Assembly (NCBI GenBank): GCA_964649195.1
Contig: CAZYPK010000006.1
Span: forward strand, 1-64,000
Length of the DNA stretch: 64,000 nt
Origin: JTS-RE9 sp964649195
GTDB taxonomy: Bacteria; Planctomycetota; Phycisphaerae; Phycisphaerales; Phycisphaeraceae
Direction of reading: 5' to 3'
Part shown: positions 1-8,995 of the stretch, piece after piece
Position numbering within the stretch: position 1 is the stretch's first letter
Layout: each line of letters begins with the position of its first letter
The notes under the pieces: generated by a model
Told to the model about the DNA's origin: nothing
The model's input: only the letters and a program-made list of their open reading frames with translations
The model's database searches: none
Position numbers and translations under genes: made by a program

Positions 1-50
1 CTTCGTGCATCCGGGCCGGGGCTTCGCGGACTCAGCCCCAGCCACCCAAA
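1..50. repeat. Interspersed repeat, GGCTTCGCGGACTCAGCCCC family, partial
   Basis: The window opens in a copy of a repeat containing CCGGGGCTTCGCGGACTCAG followed by CCCCAGCCACCC. The same words recur at 6622-6735 (inverted), 6783-6872, 17106-17162 and 18050-18190, always between genes. The left edge is cut by the window start. Confidence 0.6.
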
Positions 51-95
51 AGTTCCAGCGAAACTCAGGTTTTCACGTATCGCTACGATGAACCC

Positions 96-1142
96 ATGCC
101 TGTCCGCCTGTCCATCACGACCGCCGCCGCGCCGGGCGCTGTCGCCATCGTGCAACTGCATGGCGAAGGGGCGCGCGCCGTGCTGGAAGCTATGACCCGG
201 CGCAGCCACTGGCCGGCGGCTCGCATGATGCTTGTCGATTTTGCCGGGATCGATTCAGGCTTGGCGGTGATGCTGCGAGACGACTGGGCGCAGCTCATGC
301 CTCATGGCGGGCCGCGCGTGGTGCGGAAGCTGATCGATGCGCTGCTGGCGGCGGGTTGCGTGTTCGATGACGCGATGGAACCGCGCGAGCTTTATCCCGA
401 AGCCGACGGCGACTTGGAAGCGGACATGCTGATGACGCTGGCGAAGGCGGCCAGTCCCCTGGCGATCGATCTGCTGCTGAGGCAGGTCGAAAACTGGCGC
501 GATTTCACGCGGGAAACGGCATCCGGGGATGATGAGGCCGCCCGTCGTCTGCTGGCGCGATCCTCGACGCTCGATCGGCTGGTCGCGCCCGCCGCCGTGG
601 TGGTGATCGGCCGGCCCAACGTGGGCAAGAGCACGCTCACCAATCTCATGCTCGGCCGGGCGGCAAGCATCGTGGCGGATTTGCCGGGCACGACGCGGGA
701 CTGGGTGGCGGGTCTGGCGGAGCTGCCTCCGGGCGTGGCGGTGCGCTGGATGGACACGCCGGGGCTGCGCGACAGCGATGATGCGATCGAACAGCGGGCG
801 ATCGAGCTGGCCGATCGGGTGATTCGGGATGCGGAGGTGGTGATGGCGATGCGCGATCCGGTCATCGGCTGGCCCGATGCGAAGAGGCTGCCGCGCGAGC
901 CGGACCTGTGGGTGATGAACAAGTGCGATCTTGCCGGCGTTGCAGAAGAGCGGCGCGATGGCGATGGCCTGTCACCGCAGCGGCCGCGTGCGATCAGCGC
1001 GGACACGGGGCTGGGCATCGATGCGCTGCAGCGCGACATCCTGGCGAAGCTCGATCTCCTGCGCATCGGGCCGCGCGAAGTCTGGGCGTTCAGCGACCGG
1101 CTGCGCGAAAGGCTCAAGCATTGGCCCGCTTCATCTGCATAA
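96..1142 (+). CDS. TrmE/MnmE-like GTPase, short form
   Basis: 348 aa. A complete G domain is visible from about residue 170: G1 GRPNVGKST, G2-region DLPGTTRD, G3 DTPG and G4 NKCD, followed by a SAD G5-like motif. This order and the GTTRD word fit the TrmE/Era subfamily, which in MnmE works on the tRNA wobble uridine. The N-terminal part begins TTAAAPGAVAIVQLHG, which resembles the start of the MnmE folate-binding domain but is divergent. The protein is shorter than MnmE (about 450 aa) and ends without the usual C-terminal C-x-G-K motif, so tRNA modification cannot be assumed. The alternative ATG at 88 is in another frame. The 3' end overlaps the convergent sugar-kinase gene by 29 nt. Confidence 0.85.
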   Translation: MPVRLSITTAAAPGAVAIVQLHGEGARAVLEAMTRRSHWPAARMMLVDFAGIDSGLAVMLRDDWAQLMPHGGPRVVRKLIDALLAAGCVFDDAMEPRELYPEADGDLEADMLMTLAKAASPLAIDLLLRQVENWRDFTRETASGDDEAARRLLARSSTLDRLVAPAAVVVIGRPNVGKSTLTNLMLGRAASIVADLPGTTRDWVAGLAELPPGVAVRWMDTPGLRDSDDAIEQRAIELADRVIRDAEVVMAMRDPVIGWPDAKRLPREPDLWVMNKCDLAGVAEERRDGDGLSPQRPRAISADTGLGIDALQRDILAKLDLLRIGPREVWAFSDRLRERLKHWPASSA

Positions 1143-2082
1143 GCATCGGCTCGCTCACCGTCAGCCCGGCATGTTTCATCGCCAGCAGAATCGCACCCAG
1201 CGCCGGCGGAAGCATGTCGGAGACGATGGCCGCGCGAGGCAGCCGTTTGCGGATCGCTTCGTACAGTTCCTGAAAAAACGCGCGGCCTGCGTTGTTGAGG
1301 CCGCCGGTCACCACGACCTCCGGACCTTCCGGAAAATCCAGCTTTTTCGCCACCGCTTCCACCATCTGGGCCAGTGCGTCGATCGCAACAAGAACGATGG
1401 CCCCCGCATTGAAATCGCGTTGACCGGCCAGTTCGAAGACCAGCGGCGCAAGCGATGCGATGCGGGTCCGGTCCTCGCCGGCGGCGCTCATGCGGGCGAT
1501 GGCGCGGAGGTTGCCGCCGAGCATCCGCATCACCTGCGAGGCCAGCGCCGACGCTTCATCGCGGCCATCGGCCACACGCAAGGCATGGATGATCGCCATG
1601 CGTCCGATGTCGAAGCCGCCGCCCCGGTCATCGAACATCGGTCCCCAGCCGCCGGCCCGCGCGGCGCCTCCGCGATGATCGACGCCGAGGCACGATGAAC
1701 CGGTGCCCGCGATGAGAACGATGCCAGGCTCGCCTTGGAAGGCGCCCGCATGAGCGATGCGCAGGTCGGATTCGAGGCGAAGCATGGCCGGTGAATCGAG
1801 GGGAAGCGTTGCGCCCAGCGGCGCAAGCAGGGCGCGGTCTTCATCGCTGCCGCAGCCGGCCAGTCCGAGACAGGCGGCGGTGAATCGCGAATCAGGATCG
1901 AGGCCGGCGTTTTCAAATGCGGCGCCCATCGCGACAAGGATGGCGTCGCGCGTGCCATCGAAGCCGACGCTGTGGGGGTTGGACGGTCCTGCCTCGCCAT
2001 GACCGAGGATGCGGCCGGTCTGATCGGCAATCACCGCGCGGGTCCGGGTGCCGCCGCCATCGATGCCGAGGAAAAGGGACAT
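1114..2082 (-). CDS. BadF/BadG-type ATPase, likely N-acetylglucosamine kinase
   Basis: 322 aa from the ATG at 2082. An upstream extension to 2145 has no support and would enter a repeat. The protein opens with FLGIDGGGTRTRAVI, the phosphate-1 motif of the ASKHA fold. It has a second nucleotide-binding stretch AGTGSSCLGV near residue 120 and VVTGGLNN near the C-terminus. This matches the BadF/BadG/BcrA family, whose members include eukaryote-type N-acetylglucosamine kinases that phosphorylate amino sugars in the cytoplasm. No radical-enzyme activase motifs or 4Fe-4S cysteines are visible, which favours a sugar kinase over a dehydratase activator. It converges on and overlaps the upstream GTPase. 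The start lies just inside the edge of a 168-bp inverted-repeat element. Confidence 0.8.
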   Translation of the reverse strand: MSLFLGIDGGGTRTRAVIADQTGRILGHGEAGPSNPHSVGFDGTRDAILVAMGAAFENAGLDPDSRFTAACLGLAGCGSDEDRALLAPLGATLPLDSPAMLRLESDLRIAHAGAFQGEPGIVLIAGTGSSCLGVDHRGGAARAGGWGPMFDDRGGGFDIGRMAIIHALRVADGRDEASALASQVMRMLGGNLRAIARMSAAGEDRTRIASLAPLVFELAGQRDFNAGAIVLVAIDALAQMVEAVAKKLDFPEGPEVVVTGGLNNAGRAFFQELYEAIRKRLPRAAIVSDMLPPALGAILLAMKHAGLTVSEPMLMQMKRANA

Positions 2083-2088
2083 GCTTTT

Positions 2089-2256
2089 GAGCCGCGACTC
2101 AACGAGTCGCGGATGTAAACAGCCTGAAGGAGTGGTCGAATGCACCTTTTTCTTTCAGCCTTGATCAGTGCCCGGTCGTTTTCGCGTCCCGTGATCCGCT
2201 GCGCGATGGTCACTTCACGCTTGTCGTTCACGTCCGCGACGTGTTACGTCGCGGCT
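2089..2256. repeat. 168-bp terminal-inverted-repeat element with nested hairpins, diverged copy
   Basis: The left end carries GAGCCGCGACTCAACGAGTC and the right end its near reverse complement (CACGTCCGCGACGTG...CGCGGCT). Each end can itself fold into a small hairpin. The subterminal word CAGCCTGAAGG also resembles the inside of the 16836-17050 copy. No coding capacity. The gap between the sugar kinase and the PPC protein is almost entirely this element. Confidence 0.6.
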
Positions 2257-2263
2257 AATTTTT

Positions 2264-5218
2264 TCACTTGGCGGTCACGGTCACGGGGATCGTTTCGCTG
2301 ATCTGCGTCACGGTCGCGCCATCGACCGTTGCCTGGGCCTGGAGGACGATGGTGCGGGTGCCGACCTGGGCCTTGTCCTTGGCCTTGAGGTTGAGGGTGC
2401 CGATGGACTGATCACCTTTGAGGACGATCGGTTTCACTTCGATGTCCTTGGCGATGGCGTTGGGATTGCCTTGCGGATCGCGGCCGGCGGCGAAGCCCAG
2501 GGCGGTGACGGTGATGTCGCCGGTGAAGCCGGGGGCCCTTCTGATTTCGAAGGCCACGGTGGCGGTCTCGTTGTACTTCATCTTCGGATCGCCCGGGTTG
2601 GTGGTCGCCTCCAGCGCGGCCAGTCGTACACGGTCGGCCTCCAGTTGCGGGGCGGTGGCGCGGTAATACGCGGTCAGTTCCTCCTGCTGCTTCTTGTTGC
2701 GCTGGTCCGGCGCCATCGCCAGCAGTTTCAGAATGGGTGCGGGCAGCGACGGCTGCGTGAGGTCGGGCTTGAGGGCGGTCGTGGTGGCGATGCGGAACTT
2801 GCCCATGTTGTGCTGCACGTGCGGGGATTCGTTGCGCATGGTGATGGTGAGGATCGCCTCGCCTTCGATGCCGGTGATGGGCTTGACCATGAAGATGGCG
2901 GTGTGATTCTGGCCAAACCGCGGGGAGACGGCCCAGCCGGTGGCGTCGTTGCCATCGAGCGTGTTGGCGATGGGCCAGCCATCTTGTGCGAAGGTGGCCT
3001 TGGGCGAATGGAGTTCGACCTTCTGTTGTTTGGCCGGATCGCCGGCGGGGGCGATGGCGATGTTGAACTGGGTGAGCACGAAGTTGCCGTTCTGCGCCCG
3101 TCCGGGGCCGCCGGCGGGCAGCGCCTTGTCGGCGAGCGCTTCGAGCCGCAGGGCGGTGATGGCCTGGGGGTTGATCGTTGCGGTGAGGGTGTAGGTGTCC
3201 TTGGGGGGATTGGCGGCGGCAAGGAGAATCGCGCCATCCTTCTGGCGGGTGAAGCGTGCGCCGCCGACGGATTTCATCTCGCTGAACTCGATGGCGGACC
3301 AGGTGTCCGCCGTCGCATTTTTCTCCCATTCCGCCTGAGCCGCGGCCAGCTCGGGCGTGTGCGTCTTGAGCTTCTCGCGCAGCTGCGCCAGTTCCTCTCG
3401 GACGCCCAGCCGCTTTTTCAGCGCGGCGATGCGCTCGTGTACCTGCGCCAGCGCGGCGCCATTCTTCTCATCCGCAGGCTGATCGGGCCTGGGTGCGAGC
3501 GATGCCTTCTGCGCTTCGAGCGATTCGATCTCCTTGCGAACCTGATCGGCTTCCTCATCGGTCAGCGGCCTGGGCTGATCGATGGCGAACGGCGCGGGGT
3601 TGTGTACCGAGAGATAGGCGGCCTTGACCGGTTCGATGCGCGCCAGCGGCGTGGCGGTGCGATCGATGTTCCGCTCGCCCTGTTTGCCGGTGGCGGTGAG
3701 CTTGAGCGATGCGATGCTCAGGTCGGCATCGGCCGCCGCCTCGATGATGAACAGCCCGCTGACGGGGCCGTTCTCAAGGATCAGCGGCTGGGCGTTGACG
3801 CCGGGCGGCGCATCCTTGAGGGCGATGGTGACCGCCTCCTTGAACCCGCCGGTGCGGATGACTTCGCATTGCACCAGGGTGCGGCCGCCGCGATGCAGGC
3901 GGAGGGTGTCGGGGAAGAATCGCACGGTGAAGTCAGGCTGCACCGGCCGGGGCGGCGCGATGGCCAGGCGGTAGCCGAAGTTGACGCCGCCGCCGGAGGT
4001 CAGATCCGCGACGGCGATGTGATATTCACCGGGGGTGAAGTCGCGCTCCAACGCCGCATCGCCGCCGGGCGGCGCCACAGGCGAGCGGGCCAGGATGGCG
4101 CCTTTGGCATCATGCACGGTGAGCAGCGCATCGAGCATGGAGCCGAGCCGCACCGCTTCCACGGCAAAGCGCAGCTTCACCGGCTTCTCCACCTTGAAGC
4201 GATACACATCCTGATCGCCGGGCTTTTCGATCACACCGTTGACCACCACCGGCAACGAAGGAATCGCAGTGGCCTGGGCGAGGGCGTCATTGGGTTCCGC
4301 CTCGATCAGTTCATCGCTGTCGCTCACTTCGAAGCTCAGCGGATTGGCGGCGCCATCAGGCGTGGCGAAGAGGGTGGTGCGGCCGACGGGCTTTTGGGAA
4401 AGGTCGATCGGCATCGTCTGCGCCGGCAGGTTCCAACCGATGAGCCTGGCGTTGACCGTGGTCCCGCGTTTGCCGCCCAAGGGGAAGACGGCCTGGGCAT
4501 AGGGAATCTGGCCGGCGTTGATGCGGTAGGCGTAGTTCCCGCCGCCGCGGTATTGCACATCATGCACCATCAGCACGTACTCGCCGTCGGCGGTGACTTC
4601 ATGGGCGATCAGCGAATCGGTGCCGATGGCGTCCTCGCTGCGTGCGATTTCCCGGCCCTGGGGATCGTAAAGCTTGAGCGTGGTGTCCAGCGGTGATCCG
4701 CCGCGCTGGGCGAAGGTCTCGAACACCAGGCGTTGCCCCTTGACGGCGGTGAAACGGAAACCATCGACATCGGCTCCGCCGTTGATGACGCCGTGCAGCG
4801 TGGCGGGCAGCGTGATGGGCTGGGCGGCTTCGAGGGTGTTGTTCGACTCCTTCTCCATGATGACGGGAAGGAAGGTGACGTTGAGATCGATCTTGTTGGT
4901 GACGCCGCCGGGCGTGACCAGTCGCATCTCGCGCCGGCCAAGGGGAGCGGCGGCATCGATGGCGATTTCGAGGGTGATGCTCTTGGGGTTGGGTTTGTCG
5001 GCAGGCAGAAGCTGGGCGGCGACGCCCGGCGGACCATCAAGGATGATGCGCGAAGCCTGCGCCAGATGATCGCCGGTGAGCGTGACCCTGGTGGTCTGGC
5101 CGCGCGTCAGCCAGGGATGGCTGGCGGCGGTGAGCAGGGGCGCAGGCTGGGCGAAAGCGACCTGCGCGATCAGGCTCAGCGAAAGCGAAAAGGCAATGAA
5201 GAATCGATGCGGATTCAT
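2264..5218 (-). CDS. Large secreted protein with PPC-like beta-sandwich domains
   Basis: 984 aa. The ATG at 5218 is chosen because it gives a clean Sec signal peptide (RFFIAFSLSLSLIAQVAFA, cleavage at AFA-QPA). An upstream ATG at 5407 would read through a palindromic repeat. Two PPC-like domains are visible near residues 130-240 and 320-430, marked by EKESNNTLEAAQPI and EAEPNDALAQATAI and by the D-x-D-G/Y-x-F pattern (DVDGFRF, DQDVYRF). A charged probable coiled coil lies near residues 550-620. The stretch after it (LRLEALADKALP, PGRAQNGNFVL) is the carbohydrate-binding-like module often attached to planctomycete PSD1 and cytochrome-type proteins. It probably acts outside the cytoplasm. A paralogue is at 14355-16823. 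Substrate unknown. Confidence 0.8.
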   Translation of the reverse strand: MNPHRFFIAFSLSLSLIAQVAFAQPAPLLTAASHPWLTRGQTTRVTLTGDHLAQASRIILDGPPGVAAQLLPADKPNPKSITLEIAIDAAAPLGRREMRLVTPGGVTNKIDLNVTFLPVIMEKESNNTLEAAQPITLPATLHGVINGGADVDGFRFTAVKGQRLVFETFAQRGGSPLDTTLKLYDPQGREIARSEDAIGTDSLIAHEVTADGEYVLMVHDVQYRGGGNYAYRINAGQIPYAQAVFPLGGKRGTTVNARLIGWNLPAQTMPIDLSQKPVGRTTLFATPDGAANPLSFEVSDSDELIEAEPNDALAQATAIPSLPVVVNGVIEKPGDQDVYRFKVEKPVKLRFAVEAVRLGSMLDALLTVHDAKGAILARSPVAPPGGDAALERDFTPGEYHIAVADLTSGGGVNFGYRLAIAPPRPVQPDFTVRFFPDTLRLHRGGRTLVQCEVIRTGGFKEAVTIALKDAPPGVNAQPLILENGPVSGLFIIEAAADADLSIASLKLTATGKQGERNIDRTATPLARIEPVKAAYLSVHNPAPFAIDQPRPLTDEEADQVRKEIESLEAQKASLAPRPDQPADEKNGAALAQVHERIAALKKRLGVREELAQLREKLKTHTPELAAAQAEWEKNATADTWSAIEFSEMKSVGGARFTRQKDGAILLAAANPPKDTYTLTATINPQAITALRLEALADKALPAGGPGRAQNGNFVLTQFNIAIAPAGDPAKQQKVELHSPKATFAQDGWPIANTLDGNDATGWAVSPRFGQNHTAIFMVKPITGIEGEAILTITMRNESPHVQHNMGKFRIATTTALKPDLTQPSLPAPILKLLAMAPDQRNKKQQEELTAYYRATAPQLEADRVRLAALEATTNPGDPKMKYNETATVAFEIRRAPGFTGDITVTALGFAAGRDPQGNPNAIAKDIEVKPIVLKGDQSIGTLNLKAKDKAQVGTRTIVLQAQATVDGATVTQISETIPVTVTAK

Positions 5219-5292
5219 GATCAAACGACTCCCTGTCCCTTTGAAGGGATGATGGTTGCGCTGTTTTGAAAACGCGATCCGACATCCGACAT

Positions 5293-5387
5293 CCAAGCCC
5301 GATGGCGAGTCTGCGAGCCGTCGGGGTATTTCTGCTTCCTCCCACCGCATACCCCGACGGCTCGCAGAGCCTCGCCATCGGGCTTGG
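5293..5387. repeat. Long palindromic repeat (37/39-bp arms)
   Basis: The left arm 5293-5329 (CCAAGCCCGATGGCGAGTC...GTCGGGGTAT) and the right arm 5349-5387 are near-perfect reverse complements around a 19-bp loop, so a strong hairpin can form. The half-site ATACCCCGACGGCTCGC...CGCCATCGGGCTTGG recurs at 8650-8688 inside another element, so this is an interspersed family. It lies between the PPC protein start and the lipoprotein end. Confidence 0.8.
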
Positions 5388-5428
5388 AAAAACAGCGGAT
5401 TTTCCACGGAGCAAAATCGCTTCCGGGT

Positions 5429-5911
5429 TCAGCGCGGCGACTTCACCTCCATGTCGCCCAGCGCCGGCTCCCCTTTGATCTCCAGCGAAGCAAGGCTGGC
5501 CGTGCGGGCGGACTCCCCTTCGCCAAAACGGACCTCCCAGATCAGCCAGGTGCCTTCGGATTCCTTGTCCTCCGAATACTTGATGAACTTCGGCGCCCCG
5601 GCGGCCACCACCGGTTGCAGCTTGCGGAAGACCACATCCACCCTCTTCTTGTCGCTTTCCCTGGCGTAGTCACAGACATCCTTCCAATTTCGAGCATCTT
5701 TGTCATCCTCCCCGCGAAAGACGATCCACTTGGCCGCCTCGGCCTTCTTGCCTTCCTTGATGTGTGCCAGCAGTTCGATGAGCCGGACCTTCACCTTGGC
5801 GCCGGGTTCGGAAGAGGACTTGTCCTTCACCGCATCGCCGCTGCCGCAACCGGTCAGCAGTACCAAGGCCAGAACAAGTGAAGTTGCGGCGAAATGGAAT
5901 CGGGTTGGCAT
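5429..5911 (-). CDS. Hypothetical lipoprotein
   Basis: 160 aa from the ATG at 5911. The N-terminus MPTRFHFAATSLVLALVLL is followed by the lipobox LTGC, so the mature protein should begin with lipidated Cys22 and sit in a membrane facing the periplasm. The rest is charged (KVKVRLIELLAHIKEGKKAEAAKWIVFRG) with no motif I recognise. The upstream extension to 5977 would place the signal peptide internally, so it is rejected. It lies head-to-head with the glutathione peroxidase, with a 142-bp gap between the two starts. No function is assigned. Confidence 0.75.
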   Translation of the reverse strand: MPTRFHFAATSLVLALVLLTGCGSGDAVKDKSSSEPGAKVKVRLIELLAHIKEGKKAEAAKWIVFRGEDDKDARNWKDVCDYARESDKKRVDVVFRKLQPVVAAGAPKFIKYSEDKESEGTWLIWEVRFGEGESARTASLASLEIKGEPALGDMEVKSPR

Positions 5912-6053
5912 GACGGCTCCGTGGAAGGATGAATGCCACATCCCGGTCAGTATGCCAGAATCGCCTGGGGATGTCACCGGAAATCTTTATGCTGTCCGAT
6001 CGCGTTGACTGCGGGTATGATGATTGCCCCTTTCCTTTACACGGAGATTCACG

Positions 6054-6620
6054 ATGATCCGAATGATTGCATTATCACTGGTGTTCGCCCTGTTCATGGT
6101 CATGACCGCTGACGCGGCCAAAAAGGAAGCGCCTGCCGTGCTCAACTTCAAGATGAAGGACATCGATGGCAAGGAGATTCACCTGGCGGAGAAATTCGGC
6201 GGGAAGACGATCCTCTTCGTGAACGTCGCCAGCCGGTGCGGCTACACGAAGCAGTACACGGGGCTTCAGGCGCTGTACGAAAAGTATTCGGAGAAGGGCT
6301 TCGTCATCGTCGGCGTGCCGGCCAACAACTTCGGCTCGCAGGAGCCGGGCAGCAACGAGGACATCAAGCAGTTCTGCTCCTCGAAGTTCAACGTCACCTT
6401 CCCGATGCTGGCCAAGGTGTCGGTCAAGGGCGATGACATCTGCGGTCTCTACAAGTTCCTGACGAGCAAGGAGACGAACAAGGAATTCGCCGGCGACATC
6501 GGCTGGAACTTCGAGAAGTTCCTCATCAGCCCGCAAGGCAAGGTGATCGGCCGGTACAAGTCGGGCGTGACGCCGGAGCAGATCGGCAAGGATGTGGAGA
6601 AGAATCTGCCGAAGAAGTGA
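6054..6620 (+). CDS. Glutathione peroxidase family, secreted, cysteine form
   Basis: 188 aa from the ATG at 6054, preceded by ACGGAG at 6041-6046. The N-terminus MIRMIALSLVFALFMVMTADA is a Sec signal peptide, so this peroxidase is exported. The family signature FVNVASRCGYTKQYTGLQ contains the peroxidatic residue as Cys, not selenocysteine. The second conserved block (GVPANNFGSQEPGSNEDIKQFC) carries the catalytic Gln and a probable resolving Cys. The Trp/Asn motif is GWNFEKFLI near residue 155. Such enzymes reduce hydrogen or lipid peroxides, usually with thioredoxin as donor in bacteria. Length and motif order are normal. Confidence 0.95.
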   Translation: MIRMIALSLVFALFMVMTADAAKKEAPAVLNFKMKDIDGKEIHLAEKFGGKTILFVNVASRCGYTKQYTGLQALYEKYSEKGFVIVGVPANNFGSQEPGSNEDIKQFCSSKFNVTFPMLAKVSVKGDDICGLYKFLTSKETNKEFAGDIGWNFEKFLISPQGKVIGRYKSGVTPEQIGKDVEKNLPKK

Positions 6621-6896
6621 GCGGGGTGGCTGGTGGGTGGCTGGGGCTGAGTCCGCGAAGCCCCGGCAAGGGGAGCCGGGAGAGCCGAAGGAGCCGTGGG
6701 TGGCTGGGACTGAAGGCTCTGCGCAAGCCCCGGCCCGTTGCACCTTGCAGTCACGAGTGACTCCGCGTTCTTGTTTTCACATTCTCCGCGCGCCTGGGCC
6801 GGGGCTTCGCGGACTCGGCCCCAGCCACCCGTTGCGGAGCCACCCACTGTGGGCTCAGCCCCAGCCACCCGGCATCGCAATTTACGGAGCACCCTC
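6621..6896. repeat. Intergenic block of GGCTGGGGCTGAGTCC repeats
   Basis: This 276-bp gap holds at least three copies of the repeat seen at the window start, in both orientations (GGCTGGGGCTGAGTCCGCG at about 6638 and GGGGCTTCGCGGACTCGGCC at about 6801). Opposing copies could pair into a large hairpin. A short upstream extension of the next gene would read through this block and is not considered coding. Confidence 0.65.
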
Positions 6897-8531
6897 ATGT
6901 GGCGAATCCGATGCCTGATCGTTCTGATCGCGGCGTGCAGCGCAGCGGCGGACGGCGCCAAGGATGCGTTCGAGTCGCTCTATGGCGCCCGGGTGCGGCG
7001 GGCTCTTTCAACGCCTGAAAAAACGGATGACGCAACCCTGGCCGGGGAACTGCTGGCGGCGGCGAAGACGATGACGGAGACGCCCGCGCTGCTGGAGCTT
7101 CTGTGCGACGGCGTTTATCAACTCGGCTCGACCCATGCCGAGGGCTACCCTTTTGCCGCCGAGGCGATGGAGCTTCTCGAGCAGCACGGCAAGGGCGATC
7201 CGGCCCCGGCGCAGGAGAAACTGCTGCACATCCGCACCCTGCTGACGCGCCAGGGCGGCGCCGCCGACCGCGCCGCCGCCAGTGAACGGTTGGTGACAGA
7301 CTTGGCGCGGATCGGCGACCTTCGCGCCGTGAGCGAGCGGTACGACGATGCCGCGGCCCTGTATCGCCGGGCCATGACGCTCGCCGGTCAGCAGCGGCTC
7401 TCCGCCGCCGGCGCGATCCGCGATCGCCTCACGTGGGTCACCGCCAGGCAGCAACTCCTCAAGCAGAAGGACCTGCTCCGCACCCGCCTTCTGGAGAACG
7501 CCAACGACGAGGCGACCGCCAGGCAGTTGGTCCTGCTGGAGGTGCGCGATTTCGATCAGCCCGCCGGGGCGGTCAGGTACCTGCCGCACCTGAAGGACGA
7601 AAAGCTGGCCGGCCTTGTCGAGCGGGCGGCTCAGACCGAGGACAATCTGAAGCCGCAGGATCACCTCGACCTGGCGGAGTGGTACCGCCAACTGGCGGAG
7701 GAGACCCGCGATGCCACGGTCAAACGGGCGATGTGGCGGCGGGGGGTGAGCCATTATCAGGCGTTCCTCTTGGATCCGACGACGGGTGGCCTAGCGCAGG
7801 CGAAGACGAAGCTCTCGCTCCAGAACGCCGAGTCTGCCCTGGAACGCCTCGGACCGGAGACGAACCCGTTCGCGGAGTTGAAACTGGCCGGCCCGGCGGA
7901 TGCTCCGAAACGCCCGACCGGTAACGACAAATGGATCGACGTGCTGGCGATGATCGATGTCGAGAAAGACAAGGTGACCGGCGACTGGAAGAAGACGAAG
8001 GACGGCATCCGCTCGCCGCGCGGCAGGATGGAGCGCGTGACGATCCCAATCAAGCCCCTGGGGGGCTACCAGCTCAAGGTGAAGTTCACCTGCCAGGAGG
8101 GCATACACTACGACATCCATCTGCCCGTCGGCTCGATGAGCGTGCGACTGCTGTTTGGAAATGGCTCGTCGGACAACGAGCGCTGGCACATCTCCGGCCT
8201 GCGCAGCATCAATCGCCGGGACTACGTCAACAATGAGACCACGACGACCCGGCGCATCACCGCCGGGCAGTCGCATGAGTGCCTGATCGCGGTGCAGTTC
8301 AAGGAAGAAAAGGATGCGAAGATCGAGGTGGACATCGACGGCAAGCCGCTCATCCGCTGGCAGGGTCCGCAATCGCATCTGTATTACAACTACGCCGAGA
8401 TGGACGGCTGGTCGATGCCCGAGCCGGCGGCGCTGGGGCTGGGCGCGTTCTGGGCCACGGTGGACTTCGAGGAGATCAAGCTGCGCATGCTCGACGGCAA
8501 GGCCCAGCCGCTGCGGGGGGCTAAGCCGTAG
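6897..8531 (+). CDS. Secreted protein with helical repeats and C-terminal concanavalin-like domain
   Basis: 544 aa from the ATG at 6897, preceded by ACGGAG. The start gives a signal peptide (MWRIRCLIVLIAACSAAADG). Residues about 30-330 are Ala/Leu-rich and helical, with words such as DRLAEWYRQLAEE-type repeats and ALYRRAM that suggest TPR-like helical pairs. Residues about 340-535 are beta-rich (RVTIPIKPLGGYQLKVKFTC, KIEVDIDGKPLIRWQG, ALGLGAFWATVDFEEIKLRML) and resemble the DUF1080/LamG jelly-roll folds common in planctomycete secreted proteins. No catalytic residues can be assigned. The function may be carbohydrate or cell-surface binding, which is inference. Confidence 0.75.
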   Translation: MWRIRCLIVLIAACSAAADGAKDAFESLYGARVRRALSTPEKTDDATLAGELLAAAKTMTETPALLELLCDGVYQLGSTHAEGYPFAAEAMELLEQHGKGDPAPAQEKLLHIRTLLTRQGGAADRAAASERLVTDLARIGDLRAVSERYDDAAALYRRAMTLAGQQRLSAAGAIRDRLTWVTARQQLLKQKDLLRTRLLENANDEATARQLVLLEVRDFDQPAGAVRYLPHLKDEKLAGLVERAAQTEDNLKPQDHLDLAEWYRQLAEETRDATVKRAMWRRGVSHYQAFLLDPTTGGLAQAKTKLSLQNAESALERLGPETNPFAELKLAGPADAPKRPTGNDKWIDVLAMIDVEKDKVTGDWKKTKDGIRSPRGRMERVTIPIKPLGGYQLKVKFTCQEGIHYDIHLPVGSMSVRLLFGNGSSDNERWHISGLRSINRRDYVNNETTTTRRITAGQSHECLIAVQFKEEKDAKIEVDIDGKPLIRWQGPQSHLYYNYAEMDGWSMPEPAALGLGAFWATVDFEEIKLRMLDGKAQPLRGAKP

Positions 8532-8577
8532 GGCTTTCGATTTCCAGGCTCTGCCCGATTTTTCGGATGATCGTTTA

Positions 8578-8710
8578 TTGATGGTCACTTTAGTAAAATC
8601 CCCAAGCCCAAGGGTGAGGTCCGCCGAACCCTTGGGGTATCGAACCGGAATACCCCGACGGCTCGCGGACTCGCCATCGGGCTTGGGGCTTTTACTAAAG
8701 TGACCATCAA
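8578..8710. repeat. 133-bp element with 32-bp terminal inverted repeats
   Basis: The left arm 8578-8609 and the right arm 8679-8710 are reverse complements with one mismatch. The outer word is TTGATGGTCACTTTAGTAAA. The interior holds a second partial palindrome and the half-site shared with 5349-5387. The size and ends are those of a MITE-like non-autonomous element. No transposase is present in the window. Confidence 0.85.
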
Positions 8711-8995
8711 TAGCCGCGGAGCAAAGGCTTTGTTCCGGGGGGCGACGCTCCGCGCGGGCCGCCGCAAAGCCTGATCCGGGGGTGGAACGGTCCGCTGGAT
8801 TGCTCCGAGTTCCTTTTTGCAAAAATCCTCCGATTTTCCTTGTATGGCAGCCATGCCTCTGTTACGGTGCCCGTGGATTCGGGAAAGAATGTGAGCCGAA
8901 GGAGGGTCACGTCTCGAATCGGCGCTTCCTGTGTGCGGGCGTTTTCAAAAGGTAGGTAAGGTGCGCGGGCAGGAGCATTTGGGAAAGGGTGTTAT

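Noticed and set aside
2471..4696. 741-codon plus-strand frame opposite the first PPC protein
   Set aside because: Shadow frame; the minus strand carries the signal peptide and EAEPND motifs.
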